Origin: Neobacillus sp. YX16
Lineage (GTDB): Bacteria; Bacillota; Bacilli; Bacillales; Cytobacillaceae
Direction of reading: 5' to 3'
Length of the DNA stretch: 64,000 nt
Assembly (NCBI RefSeq): GCF_030123505.1
Contig: NZ_CP126115.1
Span: 5,036,001 to 5,100,000, forward strand
The notes below the pieces were generated by a model, which did not search any database, was not told where the DNA came from, and saw only the letters and a program-made list of their open reading frames with translations. Shown here one piece after another: positions 34,797 through 43,093 of the stretch. The translations under genes were made by a program, and so were the position numbers. The stretch's first letter is position 1, and each line of letters opens with the position of its first letter.

Positions 34797-35223
34797 GGCT
34801 GTGTTAAAGAAAAATGTTGCTTTTAGAACTCTGTTGATATGTGCGGAAGGCGCGAGACTCCTCGAAAATGCTATCGCATTTTCTTCGTGCGTGGGCAGAT
34901 TCGAGGATGTAAATCAATGTCCAGCAGGAGGACGGGACAGGGGAGACCCCGCTTATCTCTTAGCGCCGAGGAGTAGGAAAAGCGGAAGCGCCTTGTACAG
35001 CCCCGACAAGCGCTAAAGGGCCTGACGATGAAGTCGTTCTTTGACTTCAACGTTGGGACCGAAGCGCCTCGAGGGGCTAGGCGCTGCAGCTAGACAGGCT
35101 TCCCGAACCGCCTGCGGAAAGCGAAGCGCCTCGGGACAGGCAGAGACCGCCTGTCCCTGCGGTGATTATTCGAAGAAGCATTCCTTAGTGGAGCACAAAT
35201 CAAAAGCCCAATTTAACACAGCC
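34797..35223. repeat. 427-bp MITE-like element with 12-bp terminal inverted repeats, carrying a second repeat inside
   Basis: Ends GGCTGTGTTAAA (34797-34808) and TTTAACACAGCC (35212-35223) are perfect inverted repeats. The right part (about 35100-35205) is the reverse complement of the 28917-29066 repeat family. The middle (about 34977-35093: AAAAGCGGAAGCGCCTTG ... GGGGCTAGGCGCTGCAGCTAG) belongs to the other repeat family found at 57770 and 58237, so one repeat seems inserted into another. GC-rich, no credible gene. This element plus flanks fills the 587-bp gap between rocD and yugI. Confidence 0.75.
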
Positions 35224-35228
35224 AATAA

Positions 35229-35274
35229 AAAAAACCTAGCTCCTGCTAGTTAATAGCATGGGGCTAGGTTTTTT
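35229..35274. terminator. Terminator after yugI
   Basis: Outer stem AAAAAACCTAGC / GCTAGGTTTTTT with an inner TGCTA / TAGCA hairpin; bidirectional, 9 nt from the yugI stop. Confidence 0.9.
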
Positions 35275-35282
35275 AATTTTTA

Positions 35283-35687
35283 TTATTTCTTGATTAAATC
35301 TTCACGTTGAGATTGGTCAATCCATTCTTGCAGCTTATCCTTTAAAGTGTTAAAGCCTTGTTGTCCTTCAACTTCAGGTACGATAGCAGCAGCTTGACGC
35401 TTACGAGGTTTCTTTGGTTTAGCAACAGCCTGTTGAACAGGAGCTTCTTCCGTTGCACGAATAGATAAACCAATTTTCCCAGCATTTTCATCAATTGACA
35501 ATACTTTTACATTAACTTCATCTCCAACTTTGAGATGTTCGTTAATGTCTTTTACATAACCATGTGTGATTTCTGAAATATGCACAAGACCTTGTGTATT
35601 TTCATCTAATGCTATGAACGCACCATATGGTTGAATTCCAGTTACTTTACCTGTTACTACACTTCCAGTTTCGATCTTTTCTGTCAT
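35283..35687 (-). CDS. yugI: S1-domain RNA-binding protein YugI (general stress protein 13)
   Basis: 134 aa. One S1 domain (~5-80: GSVVTGKVTGIQPYGAFIALDENTQGLVHISEITHGYVKDINEHLKVGDEVNVKV) and a basic tail (KPKKPRKRQAAA). B. subtilis YugI associates with ribosomes and is a general stress protein. ATG 35687 follows AGGAGTG. Position near yuzA/yugJ/pgi agrees with B. subtilis, but rocD-rocG and a repeat element have come between. Confidence 0.93.
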   Translation of the reverse strand: MTEKIETGSVVTGKVTGIQPYGAFIALDENTQGLVHISEITHGYVKDINEHLKVGDEVNVKVLSIDENAGKIGLSIRATEEAPVQQAVAKPKKPRKRQAAAIVPEVEGQQGFNTLKDKLQEWIDQSQREDLIKK

Positions 35688-35891
35688 GAAAACACTCCTA
35701 AGAAATAATTATTTTATCTTCTATATACGCAATAAGAAATTATAGCACATTCTAAACATATAATCAAAAAAGGTTTTCCTCAGGAAGGGAGAGAAAACGT
35801 TAACATAATGTTCAAATAGGATTTTTCCCAGAAAAAAGAAATTTATGTTAGAATAAAAATGAGGTAATGTCTTTGTGGGAGAGGTGATCAT

Positions 35892-36107
35892 ATGAATACA
35901 ATTGGCAGTACGATAAAAACTTATCGAGAACACTTGAAACTGACAAAAGAGGAATTGGCACAAAAAATTAGAGTAGGAATTCACACAATCGAAAAATATG
36001 AATCTGGCGAACAAATTCCAAGTACTCAAACACTTTTAAAATTGTCTACCGTTCTTGACATCCCTGCATCTGAACTATCTTTAGACCAACTCGATAAACA
36101 CATATAA
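35892..36107 (+). CDS. Small XRE-type HTH regulator
   Basis: 71 aa consisting only of a Cro/CI helix-turn-helix: IKTYREHLKLTKEELAQKIRVGIHTIEKYESGEQIPSTQTLLKLSTVLDIPASEL. ATG 35892 follows GAGAGGTGATC. It has no sensor domain and stands alone. It takes the place where B. subtilis has alaR-alaT between yugF and yugI. Targets unknown. Confidence 0.85.
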   Translation: MNTIGSTIKTYREHLKLTKEELAQKIRVGIHTIEKYESGEQIPSTQTLLKLSTVLDIPASELSLDQLDKHI

Positions 36108-36187
36108 TTTTTATCATGATTGTATAAAGTAAGCAAAAATGGGAAATCATTAATTTATAAGCTTTCTAGTATTCCCCCCTTTTTTGA

Positions 36188-36220
36188 AGTGGACAACCTA
36201 ATAAGGTGTGTCCTCTTTTT
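36188..36220 (+). terminator. Terminator after HTH gene
   Basis: Stem GGACAaCCT / AGGtgTGTCC with internal mismatch followed by CTTTTTTTT. Confidence 0.7.
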
Positions 36221-36309
36221 TTTGAAAAAAATGCAGGAATACGTGTGAAATAACAGGCGACTGGAGAAATTATTATTACGAATAAATCAATAGAAGGTGG
36301 GTTGAATAC

Positions 36310-37134
36310 GTGGAAGAGAAGGTTTTTTACCGTAACCAGCTAGTGAATGATATTAATATTTATTATGAGTTTTATCCAAATCCTAATTCCGAAAAGACAC
36401 TAGTCCTGCTTCATGGATTTCTTTCCTCCACTTTTAGCTATCGAAGATTGATTCCCCTTTTAAATAAAGAATATCAAGTCGTTTCCATTGACCTCCCTCC
36501 TTTTGGAAAGAGCGGGAAAAGTAATAATTTTATTTATTCTTATCGTAATCTTGCTCAAACGGTTATTCAGCTCATTTCTACACTTGAACTAAAAGAAATT
36601 ACTCTTATCGGTCATTCAATGGGCGGACAAATTGTTCTCAATATCCTGCATCAACAGCCCGATTTAGCACAAAAGGCAGTCCTGCTTTGCAGTTCATCTT
36701 ATTCCAAACGTTCAAAACTGCCATTAATTATTGGAAGTTATATTCCTTATTTTCATCTATATGTAAAGTTTTTTCTTGCACGTTCAGGTATCATGCAAAA
36801 TCTTCAAAATGTTGTTCATGACCATTCCTTAATTAGTGATGAGATGCTTTTTGGCTATTTACAGCCTTTTTTAAAGGATGAAATTTTCCTTGCCTTAACA
36901 AGAATGATTCGAGACCATGAAGGCGACCTCTCAACGGTAGTACTCAATCAAATTGCCCATCCATGTTTATTAATTTGGGGTGAGTATGATAAAGTTGTCC
37001 CATTATCAGTTGGGAAGCGCTTGAAAAATGATTTAAGGGAATCTGAACTGGTTATTTTGAGGGAAACGGGTCATTTAGTTCCTGAGGAACGTCCTGATGA
37101 TGTTTTTCAGCATATTAAACAATTCTTGGCATAA
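36310..37134 (+). CDS. yugF: Alpha/beta hydrolase YugF
   Basis: 274-aa soluble hydrolase. Oxyanion region LLHGFLSSTFSYRRLIPLL, nucleophile elbow GHSMGGQIVLN (Ser), acid in LLIWGEYDKVVP and C-terminal His in ETGHLVPEERPDDV form a complete triad. Length and context match B. subtilis YugF (273 aa). GTG start at 36310 after AAGGTGGG. Substrate unknown. Confidence 0.9.
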   Translation: MEEKVFYRNQLVNDINIYYEFYPNPNSEKTLVLLHGFLSSTFSYRRLIPLLNKEYQVVSIDLPPFGKSGKSNNFIYSYRNLAQTVIQLISTLELKEITLIGHSMGGQIVLNILHQQPDLAQKAVLLCSSSYSKRSKLPLIIGSYIPYFHLYVKFFLARSGIMQNLQNVVHDHSLISDEMLFGYLQPFLKDEIFLALTRMIRDHEGDLSTVVLNQIAHPCLLIWGEYDKVVPLSVGKRLKNDLRESELVILRETGHLVPEERPDDVFQHIKQFLA

Positions 37135-37135
37135 A

Positions 37136-37161
37136 AAAACGACAGCCTTTGCTGTCGTTTT
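37136..37161. terminator. Bidirectional terminator yugF/yugE
   Basis: Stem AAAACGACAGC / GCTGTCGTTTT, loop CTTT. Confidence 0.93.
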
Positions 37162-37423
37162 ATATTGTACAAGAGTCGTTATCCTTTATTACCATCAGTT
37201 CATTAGCAATTTTCAAGCACTGTTCCATTGGTATTATGCTCTCAAAGGAAAATTCATATATGCTTTGTATTCTTTCTGCTAATGCCTCTGGGTTGTCTAA
37301 CTCATGAATGGCTTGGATGGTATCAGCTATCTCCGTGTCATAATTACCATTCGATAATTTGAAAGGATCCCATTCGTTTAATACGTCCACAAATTGCAAA
37401 TTCGTTTTCATTTCACTTTCCAA
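37160..37423 (-). CDS. yugE: YugE, DUF1871 protein
   Basis: 87 aa from TTG 37423, eight nt after GGGAGGAG; the length agrees with B. subtilis YugE (about 86). Family pattern: FVDVLNEWDPFKLSNGNYDTEIADTIQAIHELDNPEALAERIQSIYEFSFE. Small helical protein of unknown function, convergent with yugF as in B. subtilis. Confidence 0.87.
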   Translation of the reverse strand: MESEMKTNLQFVDVLNEWDPFKLSNGNYDTEIADTIQAIHELDNPEALAERIQSIYEFSFESIIPMEQCLKIANELMVIKDNDSCTI

Positions 37424-37492
37424 TTTACTCTCTCCTCCCTCTGCCTCCCGCACAAATCAACAGAGTTCTAAAACAACAGTTACCTTTAACTT

Positions 37493-37870
37493 TTATTTCA
37501 GAACATACTCTGCAAGTACTGTTTGAAGTTCATAGATATTTAGGTTTTTGTTAAATTGTTTTTGAAGCGGGAGCGCATTGCCTGATATCCAAATTTTTAA
37601 TTCTGCGTCCAAATCGAAGCTTCCCGCCGTCTCAATACTAAAATGGGTAATACTTTTATAGGGGATAGAATGGTACTCAACCTTCTTTCCTGTTAGCCCC
37701 TGCTTATCCACTAAAATCAGTCGTTTATTGGTAAAAATAAATAAATCTCTAATTAACTTATATGCTTTTTCAATTCTTTCATTCACTGCAAGTATTCTAG
37801 CGAATTCTCTTTGTGCATCTGCAGGGTTTACCTCTGCGGCATTTCCCATCATACCATCAAAAAATCCCAT
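37493..37870 (-). CDS. PH-domain protein (YvbH/YozO-like, DUF1696)
   Basis: 125 aa. Nearly the whole length is a bacterial pleckstrin-homology-like domain: LIRDLFIFTNKRLILVDKQGLTGKKVEYHSIPYKSITHFSIETAGSFDLDAELKIWISG. Start ATG 37870 (MGFFDGMMGNAAEVNP), the usual N-terminus of this family; in-frame GTG and TTG lie 3 and 1 codons upstream. Cytosolic, function unknown. Confidence 0.87.
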   Translation of the reverse strand: MGFFDGMMGNAAEVNPADAQREFARILAVNERIEKAYKLIRDLFIFTNKRLILVDKQGLTGKKVEYHSIPYKSITHFSIETAGSFDLDAELKIWISGNALPLQKQFNKNLNIYELQTVLAEYVLK

Positions 37871-37936
37871 CAAACCCACACCTTTCCTTGGAACATTCTA
37901 AATTATTATATATGAAAGTTTAACTTACAACCATTG

Positions 37937-39130
37937 CTATTGGACTAGCTCCAACAAATGCTGAAGCATTTGTTCACCTGAAATTAGTGCTTCTCCTCCT
38001 CCCTGAGCAAATGCATCACTTCCGCCGCCCTTACCATTAATGATAGAAAGTGCATTTCCTATTACCTTTTTCATACTTACGTTTTCTGCCGGCCCTCGTG
38101 CACAAACTAGCTGCAGCTTATCTTCATTTTGTGAAACGAATAACACAAAGGTTTCTTCATCCTCTGCAATAATGATTCTGGCTAATTTTTGAAGTTCTTG
38201 AATTGTTTTGTTTTGAAACACACCACTGACAATTCTATTCTCACTTTTACCCTTTTCTAATAAACTTTTTGCTTCATAGTGAAGCAGGGTCTCAACCGAT
38301 TGTTCTAATTCTTTCTCCATTGCTTTACTATTCTCTAGAAGCCGAGTTACTGCCTCCTGCATATCATTTTCAGGAGCATTAAGTAGTATCGTTAGCTCCA
38401 TAAGCACCTTATTTTTTTTGTGAAACTGTTTCAAAATACGATTTCCACAAACAAATTGAACGCGGACTTTTTTCTTTTGTCTTTCCCAGTTTATTATTTT
38501 TATTGCTTGGACCTCCCCCGTTGTTTTCGGATGAGTTCCGCCACAGCCGTTATAATCAAAGTTTGGAATAATTACAAGCCGAATATCCTCTTTTACCTTT
38601 GTCTCTTTTCGCAAATTATAATTGACTAATTCATCTTCTGTGACCCACTTTGTTTCAATTGGTCGATTCTCTAAAATAATCTGGTTGGCTAGTTCCTCTA
38701 CTTTCAAAGCTTCCGATTCCAAAAGATTAACTGTTTCTAAATCTATTGTTAAAGTTTCATTTCCTAAATGGAAGCCGATTGTCTTGTATCCATATAATTG
38801 TTCAAAGGCTGCCGAGAGAATATGTTGGCCTGCATGCTGCTGCATATGGTCAAATCTTCTTTCCCAGTCGATCACACCATAAACGGGAGAGCTTTCAGCA
38901 TGTACTTCGCTTTCAAGGTAATGACGAACTCCCCCCTCTGTTTCCTCCACATTAAGTACTTTAATGTTTTCAATGGTTCCAATATCATGCGGCTGTCCAC
39001 CGCCTGTTGGGTAAAAAGCTGTTTGATCCAACACTATGTAATAATTTCCATCTCTGTCTTTTCCCTGGTCAACTACTTGTGCTGTAAATGATTTTATGTA
39101 AGCATCTTGATAATAAATTTTTTTCCCCAT
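37937..39130 (-). CDS. Alanyl-tRNA editing hydrolase, AlaX-L type
   Basis: Stand-alone proofreader that removes wrong amino acids (Ser/Gly) from tRNA-Ala. 397 aa: an N-terminal beta-barrel (AFYPTGGGQPHDIGTI), the editing site HMQQHAGQHILSAAF (HxxxH) and NGCGGTHPKTTGEV (CxxxH), and a C-terminal DHHA1 domain (~270-397, GKGGGSDAFAQGGG). This domain order defines AlaX-L. ATG 39130; monocistronic, with a terminator from the sod-like gene upstream. Confidence 0.9.
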   Translation of the reverse strand: MGKKIYYQDAYIKSFTAQVVDQGKDRDGNYYIVLDQTAFYPTGGGQPHDIGTIENIKVLNVEETEGGVRHYLESEVHAESSPVYGVIDWERRFDHMQQHAGQHILSAAFEQLYGYKTIGFHLGNETLTIDLETVNLLESEALKVEELANQIILENRPIETKWVTEDELVNYNLRKETKVKEDIRLVIIPNFDYNGCGGTHPKTTGEVQAIKIINWERQKKKVRVQFVCGNRILKQFHKKNKVLMELTILLNAPENDMQEAVTRLLENSKAMEKELEQSVETLLHYEAKSLLEKGKSENRIVSGVFQNKTIQELQKLARIIIAEDEETFVLFVSQNEDKLQLVCARGPAENVSMKKVIGNALSIINGKGGGSDAFAQGGGEALISGEQMLQHLLELVQ

Positions 39131-39154
39131 GCTTATATGCTCCTAGTTTTTATT

Positions 39155-39195
39155 TATTAAAAAGCCTGTCCCCTCAATTATGAAGAAACAGGCTT
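39155..39195 (-). terminator. Terminator after SOD-like gene
   Basis: Stem AAGCCTGT / ACAGGCTT with an 18-nt loop that has weak inner pairing; TTTTT follows on the minus strand. Confidence 0.75.
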
Positions 39196-39259
39196 GTAAG
39201 GTCTAATTTTTTCTTACTTATTTTTTTCGCTGTGAAAAGCCGCCCATTTGTAGATTTCC

Positions 39260-39781
39260 TTATTTCTTATTATCTTTAGAGATTTCACCGCATGCAATCC
39301 TTGCACCAGAATCTCCTTCAGGCTGAGTCATACCATCATCTTTTTCTTCATGAATCACAATGGAGGTTCCATCTTTTGGAAAAAGAGACTTCTTCCCCTC
39401 TTTTAACGTTACATTAGCTGCCATTAATTCTGCCTTTACAGACCCGTCATCCTCTACAATTAAATTAGGAAGGTCACCGGCATGCGAGCCCTTCGGGTGC
39501 AGGAGACCATGCTCTTTATCATCGGGGTTAAGATGTTTGCCAGCTGATTTAAAATCTGGGGCTTTACATTGCCCCTTATCATTAATGTTAAGGGCATGCT
39601 CACCTGGAGGAAGTCCATTTAACTTCAAATATACTTTTACTCCACTTGAAACTTCTTGTAATGTGATGGTTCCAACAGAATCTCCCTTATCATTTACCAT
39701 TTTAACATCAAGTTTTGTAATATCCTTTTCCAAACAACCCGTGAGCAGGATAAGTGGAATCATCATCCAAACTCTCTTCAT
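39260..39781 (-). CDS. Cu/Zn superoxide dismutase-like lipoprotein lacking two copper ligands (YojM type)
   Basis: 173 aa with a lipoprotein signal (ILLTGC) and a SOD_Cu fold. The zinc ligands are present (H83 in GKHLNP, H91 in EHG, H100 and D103 in SHAGDLPN), as are H144 (IVIHEEKDD) and the disulfide Cys72/Cys164 (RIACGEI). The HxH pair that binds copper is Asn65-Ile66-Asn67 (HALNIND). B. subtilis YojM is also known to lack two Cu ligands, so this is likely a family feature; dismutase activity is doubtful. ATG 39781. Confidence 0.9.
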   Translation of the reverse strand: MKRVWMMIPLILLTGCLEKDITKLDVKMVNDKGDSVGTITLQEVSSGVKVYLKLNGLPPGEHALNINDKGQCKAPDFKSAGKHLNPDDKEHGLLHPKGSHAGDLPNLIVEDDGSVKAELMAANVTLKEGKKSLFPKDGTSIVIHEEKDDGMTQPEGDSGARIACGEISKDNKK

Positions 39782-39857
39782 ACGTATCCCCCCAAAATAG
39801 ACATTTTGTCATAGTATCATCTTGGGGAGGAAACTTTATGTAAAAAAAAGAAACAGT

Positions 39858-40073
39858 TTAATGTTCACTGTTTCCTTGACTATGCTGTTGAGACATTATT
39901 TGTTCTTCTAGTTCTTTCGCTTTCATCGCTTCACGTTTAGAGATTTTGATAATGTACCTCATGGTTAAAAAGGCACCGATTAAAAAGATTGTAAACGTAA
40001 TGGCAGCTGGGCCATATTCAGATTTATCTTCAGGAAAGTATAGAAATAATGATATTACAAATGGCTGAAACAT
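39858..40073 (-). CDS. Small single-pass membrane protein
   Basis: 71 aa: hydrophobic N-terminus, one clear helix (AAITFTIFLIGAFLTMRYII) and a charged C-terminal tail (KISKREAMKAKELEEQIMSQQ). ATG 40073 after AGGGAGAG. No family recognised. On the same strand as the cyclophilin gene upstream, 87 nt away. Confidence 0.65.
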   Translation of the reverse strand: MFQPFVISLFLYFPEDKSEYGPAAITFTIFLIGAFLTMRYIIKISKREAMKAKELEEQIMSQQHSQGNSEH

Positions 40074-40160
40074 TTTTCTCTCCCTTTCTATAAAGGAATG
40101 TCACTAATGATTAATTATAGCAACAAAAATTGCATCCTGCCATTAATTGAATCTTATAAA

Positions 40161-40901
40161 TTATTTCAATACCTTAATACCTTTAATCATCACATCTTTT
40201 TCTGGTTTATCCTTCGGGTCTACAGGAGTTTCGGCAATTTTATCAACTATGTCCATCCCCTCAATCACATGTCCAAAAACAGTATGGCGATTGTCCAGCC
40301 AAGGTGTGCCTCCTAATTCTTCATAGGCCTTAATTACCTCATTTGAAAATCCAGCCTTTTCCATTTCCGTTTTAATTGATGGATCCACTGATTTTTTCTG
40401 AACAATAAAGAATTGACTTCCGTTCGTATTTGCTCCTGAATTAGCCATCGATAAAGCTCCACGTAAATTAAAAAGATTGTTTGAGAATTCATCCTCAAAT
40501 GGCCGTCCGTAAATACTTTCCCCACCGGTTCCATCTCCATTCGGGTCACCACCCTGAATCATGAAGTCATTAATAACCCGGTGAAATATCAAACCATCAT
40601 AATACCCTTCTTCACTATGCTCCAAAAAATTTTCTACTGCTTTTGGAGCATATTCAGGGAATAATTTAATTTTAATGTTTCCCATAGTCGTTTCTATTTC
40701 AACGAGTTTTTCATTTTCAGAAACCTCATTTGAAAGTTGAGGATAACCTGCGTTTGCCACTTGATCGCTCCCTTCCTTTTCCTCTGTTTTCGGAGCAGTA
40801 CTCTTAGGTGCCGCTTCCTCTTTCTCCTTGCTTGTCCCACATCCAGTCAAGACAAGAACTCCAATGATTAACAGTAATAAAAATTGCAAATTCTTTCTCA
40901 T
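40161..40901 (-). CDS. Cyclophilin-type peptidyl-prolyl isomerase lipoprotein
   Basis: Extracytoplasmic foldase anchored by a lipobox (VLTGCG). 246 aa: a Lys/Glu-rich linker to ~65, then a cyclophilin domain with [47 protein letters not shown] and [21 protein letters not shown], including the catalytic Arg (FHRV). Probably helps secreted proteins fold. ATG 40901. Confidence 0.93.
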   Translation of the reverse strand: MRKNLQFLLLLIIGVLVLTGCGTSKEKEEAAPKSTAPKTEEKEGSDQVANAGYPQLSNEVSENEKLVEIETTMGNIKIKLFPEYAPKAVENFLEHSEEGYYDGLIFHRVINDFMIQGGDPNGDGTGGESIYGRPFEDEFSNNLFNLRGALSMANSGANTNGSQFFIVQKKSVDPSIKTEMEKAGFSNEVIKAYEELGGTPWLDNRHTVFGHVIEGMDIVDKIAETPVDPKDKPEKDVMIKGIKVLK

Positions 40902-40938
40902 TTATCATCCCTCCATTTAATTAATTTAACCGATAATT

Positions 40939-40968
40939 TTGTTTTTTGCACTTCGTTTTTTATATAAT
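40939..40968 (+). promoter_or_regulatory. Probable kapB promoter
   Basis: -10 TATAAT at 40963-40968 with a poor -35 TTGTTT (40939-40944) and 18-nt spacer. Confidence 0.4.
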
Positions 40969-41001
40969 AAAGTAAGGTAGTAGAGTGAGGAGGAAAAATT
41001 G

Positions 41002-41382
41002 ATGTCAGAATTGCAGATTGGCGATATCGTTACCGGAATTTATAAAACAGGAAAATATAATGGGGAAATAACCGAAGTTCGTAACCAGCATTATTTAGTA
41101 AGAGTTTTGGCGGTTGTCAAACATCCAATGCAAGGTGATTTACATAATCCAAAAGAAGCGGATGTACTTATTTTCCACGAGAGGAAAGCTCTCTCCTATC
41201 GTGAGCAGGCCAATATCCCAAAACAAATGGTAAAGCCTTTTAAGGAAGAAGTGCCAGACTATCTCGGATCATTAAAACAAGCAGTCGATAAAATGAAAAC
41301 AGACCTTACAGAAAATGCAACCTCTTGGGCAGAAATGAGTTTAAAAAGAATTTCATCTTTAGAAAAAGATTATTTTAAATAA
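41002..41382 (+). CDS. kapB: Kinase-associated lipoprotein B, KapB
   Basis: 126 aa, matching B. subtilis KapB (about 128 aa): ELQIGDIVTGIYKTGKYNGEITEVRNQHYLVRVLAVVKHPMQGDLHNPKEADVLIFHERKALSYREQANIP. KapB is needed for phosphate flow from kinases such as KinB to the sporulation phosphorelay. ATG 41002 lies eight nt after GAGGAGG; TTG 40999 is the alternative. It is convergent with kapD, which acts oppositely on the pathway. Confidence 0.92.
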   Translation: MSELQIGDIVTGIYKTGKYNGEITEVRNQHYLVRVLAVVKHPMQGDLHNPKEADVLIFHERKALSYREQANIPKQMVKPFKEEVPDYLGSLKQAVDKMKTDLTENATSWAEMSLKRISSLEKDYFK

Positions 41383-41389
41383 ATAATTT

Positions 41390-41422
41390 AAGGCCAAATC
41401 AGTTTGAATGATTTGGCCTTTT
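41390..41422. terminator. Bidirectional terminator kapB/kapD
   Basis: Stem AAGGCCAAATCA / TGATTTGGCCTT, 7-nt loop. Confidence 0.93.
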
Positions 41423-42041
41423 ATGCGAATTCATTTAATAGCTTCGAAAAATCAATGCGGTCACCAATCGTAGTTGGTTTGGGCTTTTCTAAATAGCGTT
41501 TATCCTTTTCAACAAGCCTGAATATATTGTAAGTAGTCAGCGCATCATCTAGTGCCCTGTGATGTCTTCCAGTTCCTTCTTTACCATATTCCTGTACGGC
41601 CTTCCATAATCCTGTTTGATTTTGATCGCCAAAAAACCGCTTATATTCCATTGATAAATCCAACTCTATGGCTTTAAAGGGAAATGCCACACCTGCTTCT
41701 AAACAATTATGCCGAAGAACCTTCATATCCATATTTCCCCAAGTGACGATGGTAGTTTCATACTGGTTATTGAATTCTCCTAACTTTCGGATGAGTTCAT
41801 AAAATGAAATTCCCTGGTCAACCTGCTGCTGTGAAATATGTAAAAATGATTTACAGCGTTCCGTTAGTATTGGGAATTTAAGTGGTGTTACGTAGGAGGA
41901 GAACTGCTCTGTAATTTGATCATCAACAACGGCCACGAGTCCAACCTCAATAATCTCCGCGAAGAAATTCTTCATACGAACATTTCGTTCCGGCATTGTA
42001 AATTCAAAATCAATAAAGATAGTTTGTCTCTTTTCCTTCAT
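41421..42041 (-). CDS. kapD: KapD, DEDDh 3'-5' exonuclease family, inhibitor of the KinA pathway
   Basis: 206 aa with the exonuclease motifs IDFEFTMPER (DxE), VTWGNMDMKVLRHNC and HHRALDDALTTYNIF (H...D). B. subtilis KapD inhibits KinA-dependent sporulation and also has nuclease activity. ATG 42041 after AAAGGTGG. The kapB/kapD pair is conserved but convergent here. Confidence 0.92.
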   Translation of the reverse strand: MKEKRQTIFIDFEFTMPERNVRMKNFFAEIIEVGLVAVVDDQITEQFSSYVTPLKFPILTERCKSFLHISQQQVDQGISFYELIRKLGEFNNQYETTIVTWGNMDMKVLRHNCLEAGVAFPFKAIELDLSMEYKRFFGDQNQTGLWKAVQEYGKEGTGRHHRALDDALTTYNIFRLVEKDKRYLEKPKPTTIGDRIDFSKLLNEFA

Positions 42042-42177
42042 TCTTTCACCACCTTTTTGACACTTTTCTTACTACCATTATATAAAGAAACATGTACAAA
42101 GTATTGTACTAATTCTCTATATTTCTTACATTATATCATGAAATTGACATAAATTTTTTAAATATTTTTTCAATTGT

Positions 42178-42207
42178 ATTAAAAAAAAGATGGAATAATT
42201 CCCATCT
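42178..42207 (-). terminator. Terminator after thioesterase gene
   Basis: Stem AAGATGG / CCATCTT, 8-nt loop, then TTTTTT on the minus strand. Confidence 0.75.
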
Positions 42208-42217
42208 TATTAAAAGG

Positions 42218-42601
42218 TTACTTTTTCAATTTAATAACTGCCATTGTACATCTAGAGATACATATGAGGCGGTCCTTCTCATCTGTAATTTTAATATCCC
42301 AAACCATTGTGGATTTCCCTTTATGTAGGATAGTACCAACTGCTGTAACAATTCCTTCAGTAATAGGTCGAACATGGTTAGCATTAATTTCTAATCCAGC
42401 AGCACCTTCAGTTTCTTTATCTACCAATTCATATGCACCGACACTTGCAACTGTCTCTGCTAATGCCACCGAAGCACCGCCGTGTAACAATCCAAATGGC
42501 TGGCGGGTCCTTTCATCGACGGGCATGGTTGCGATTACTTTTCCAGCTTCTAAATGTGTTATTTCAATACCTAACGTTTCAATTAATGTGTTTTTAATCA
42601 T
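42218..42601 (-). CDS. Hotdog-fold acyl-CoA thioesterase (PaaI / YuxO type)
   Basis: 127 aa. Typical 4HBT/PaaI pattern GLLHGGASVALAETVASVGAYELV with the HGG active-site turn, and NHVRPITEGIVTAVGTILHKGKSTMVWDIKI. The size and motif match B. subtilis YuxO, which has been linked to the 1,4-dihydroxy-2-naphthoyl-CoA step of menaquinone synthesis; the actual substrate is inferred. ATG 42601 follows GGAAAGGA. Confidence 0.85.
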   Translation of the reverse strand: MIKNTLIETLGIEITHLEAGKVIATMPVDERTRQPFGLLHGGASVALAETVASVGAYELVDKETEGAAGLEINANHVRPITEGIVTAVGTILHKGKSTMVWDIKITDEKDRLICISRCTMAVIKLKK

Positions 42602-42681
42602 CCTTTTCTTCCTTTCGAATTCATTGTTTGTATCTGTATATTCTCTTTCTATAGCTTAATTTCCTTTTATTCTATAAAAAG

Positions 42682-42708
42682 AAAAAACAGCCTCGAAAGC
42701 TGTTTTTT
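42682..42708. terminator. Bidirectional terminator
   Basis: Stem AAAAAACAGC / GCTGTTTTTT. Confidence 0.85.
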
Positions 42709-42715
42709 TAACATC

Positions 42716-42943
42716 TCAATAAAAACCAGGTGCCCCGAATCCAGGGTAACCGTAAAATTGATTGCCATAAAATTGATTGCCATAAAATTGGTTCCCATAA
42801 AACGGGCGAGGATACCCATAAAATGGTCGGGGATAAAATAATGCACTTCCTAATAACCCGCCAACTAAACCACCCAAAAATGGCAGCCCAAAGCCTATAA
42901 ATCTTTGGTTATGTTTAGGATACGAGCTTCGATAATAATACAT
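42716..42943 (-). CDS. Gly/Tyr/Phe-rich repeat protein (possible spore or membrane-surface protein)
   Basis: 75 aa. MYYYRSSYPKHNQRF is followed by a glycine-rich hydrophobic helix (IGFGLPFLGGLVGGLLGSALF) and a tail of FYGNQ repeats (three in a row) flanked by PRPFYGYPRP and YPGFGAPGFY. The repeats are encoded by 15-nt tandem copies (AAATTGATTGCCATA on the plus strand). Such small G/Y-rich proteins are common in spore formers, often in spore coats, but no specific family is recognised. ATG 42943 after AGGAGG. Confidence 0.7.
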   Translation of the reverse strand: MYYYRSSYPKHNQRFIGFGLPFLGGLVGGLLGSALFYPRPFYGYPRPFYGNQFYGNQFYGNQFYGYPGFGAPGFY

Positions 42944-43093
42944 GCAGCCAAACCTCCTATTCGCTATACTTGCCTACACTACTTCATATGCGAGTAAGGT
43001 GGAGATGGGTTGGGCAAATGGAAAAGCGGAAGCGCCCGTTTAGTGCCGAATATGCTAATAAGTTTTTTATGAACTGTGACTAGGATCCTTATG

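Noticed and set aside
34795..35253. Two plus-strand ORFs (73 and 70 aa) between rocD and yugI
   Set aside because: They lie entirely in GC-rich repeat DNA, lack ribosome sites and have improbable compositions.
39360..39800. 146-aa plus-strand ORF opposite the SOD-like gene
   Set aside because: Antisense shadow; the minus-strand frame has a lipobox and the SOD motifs.
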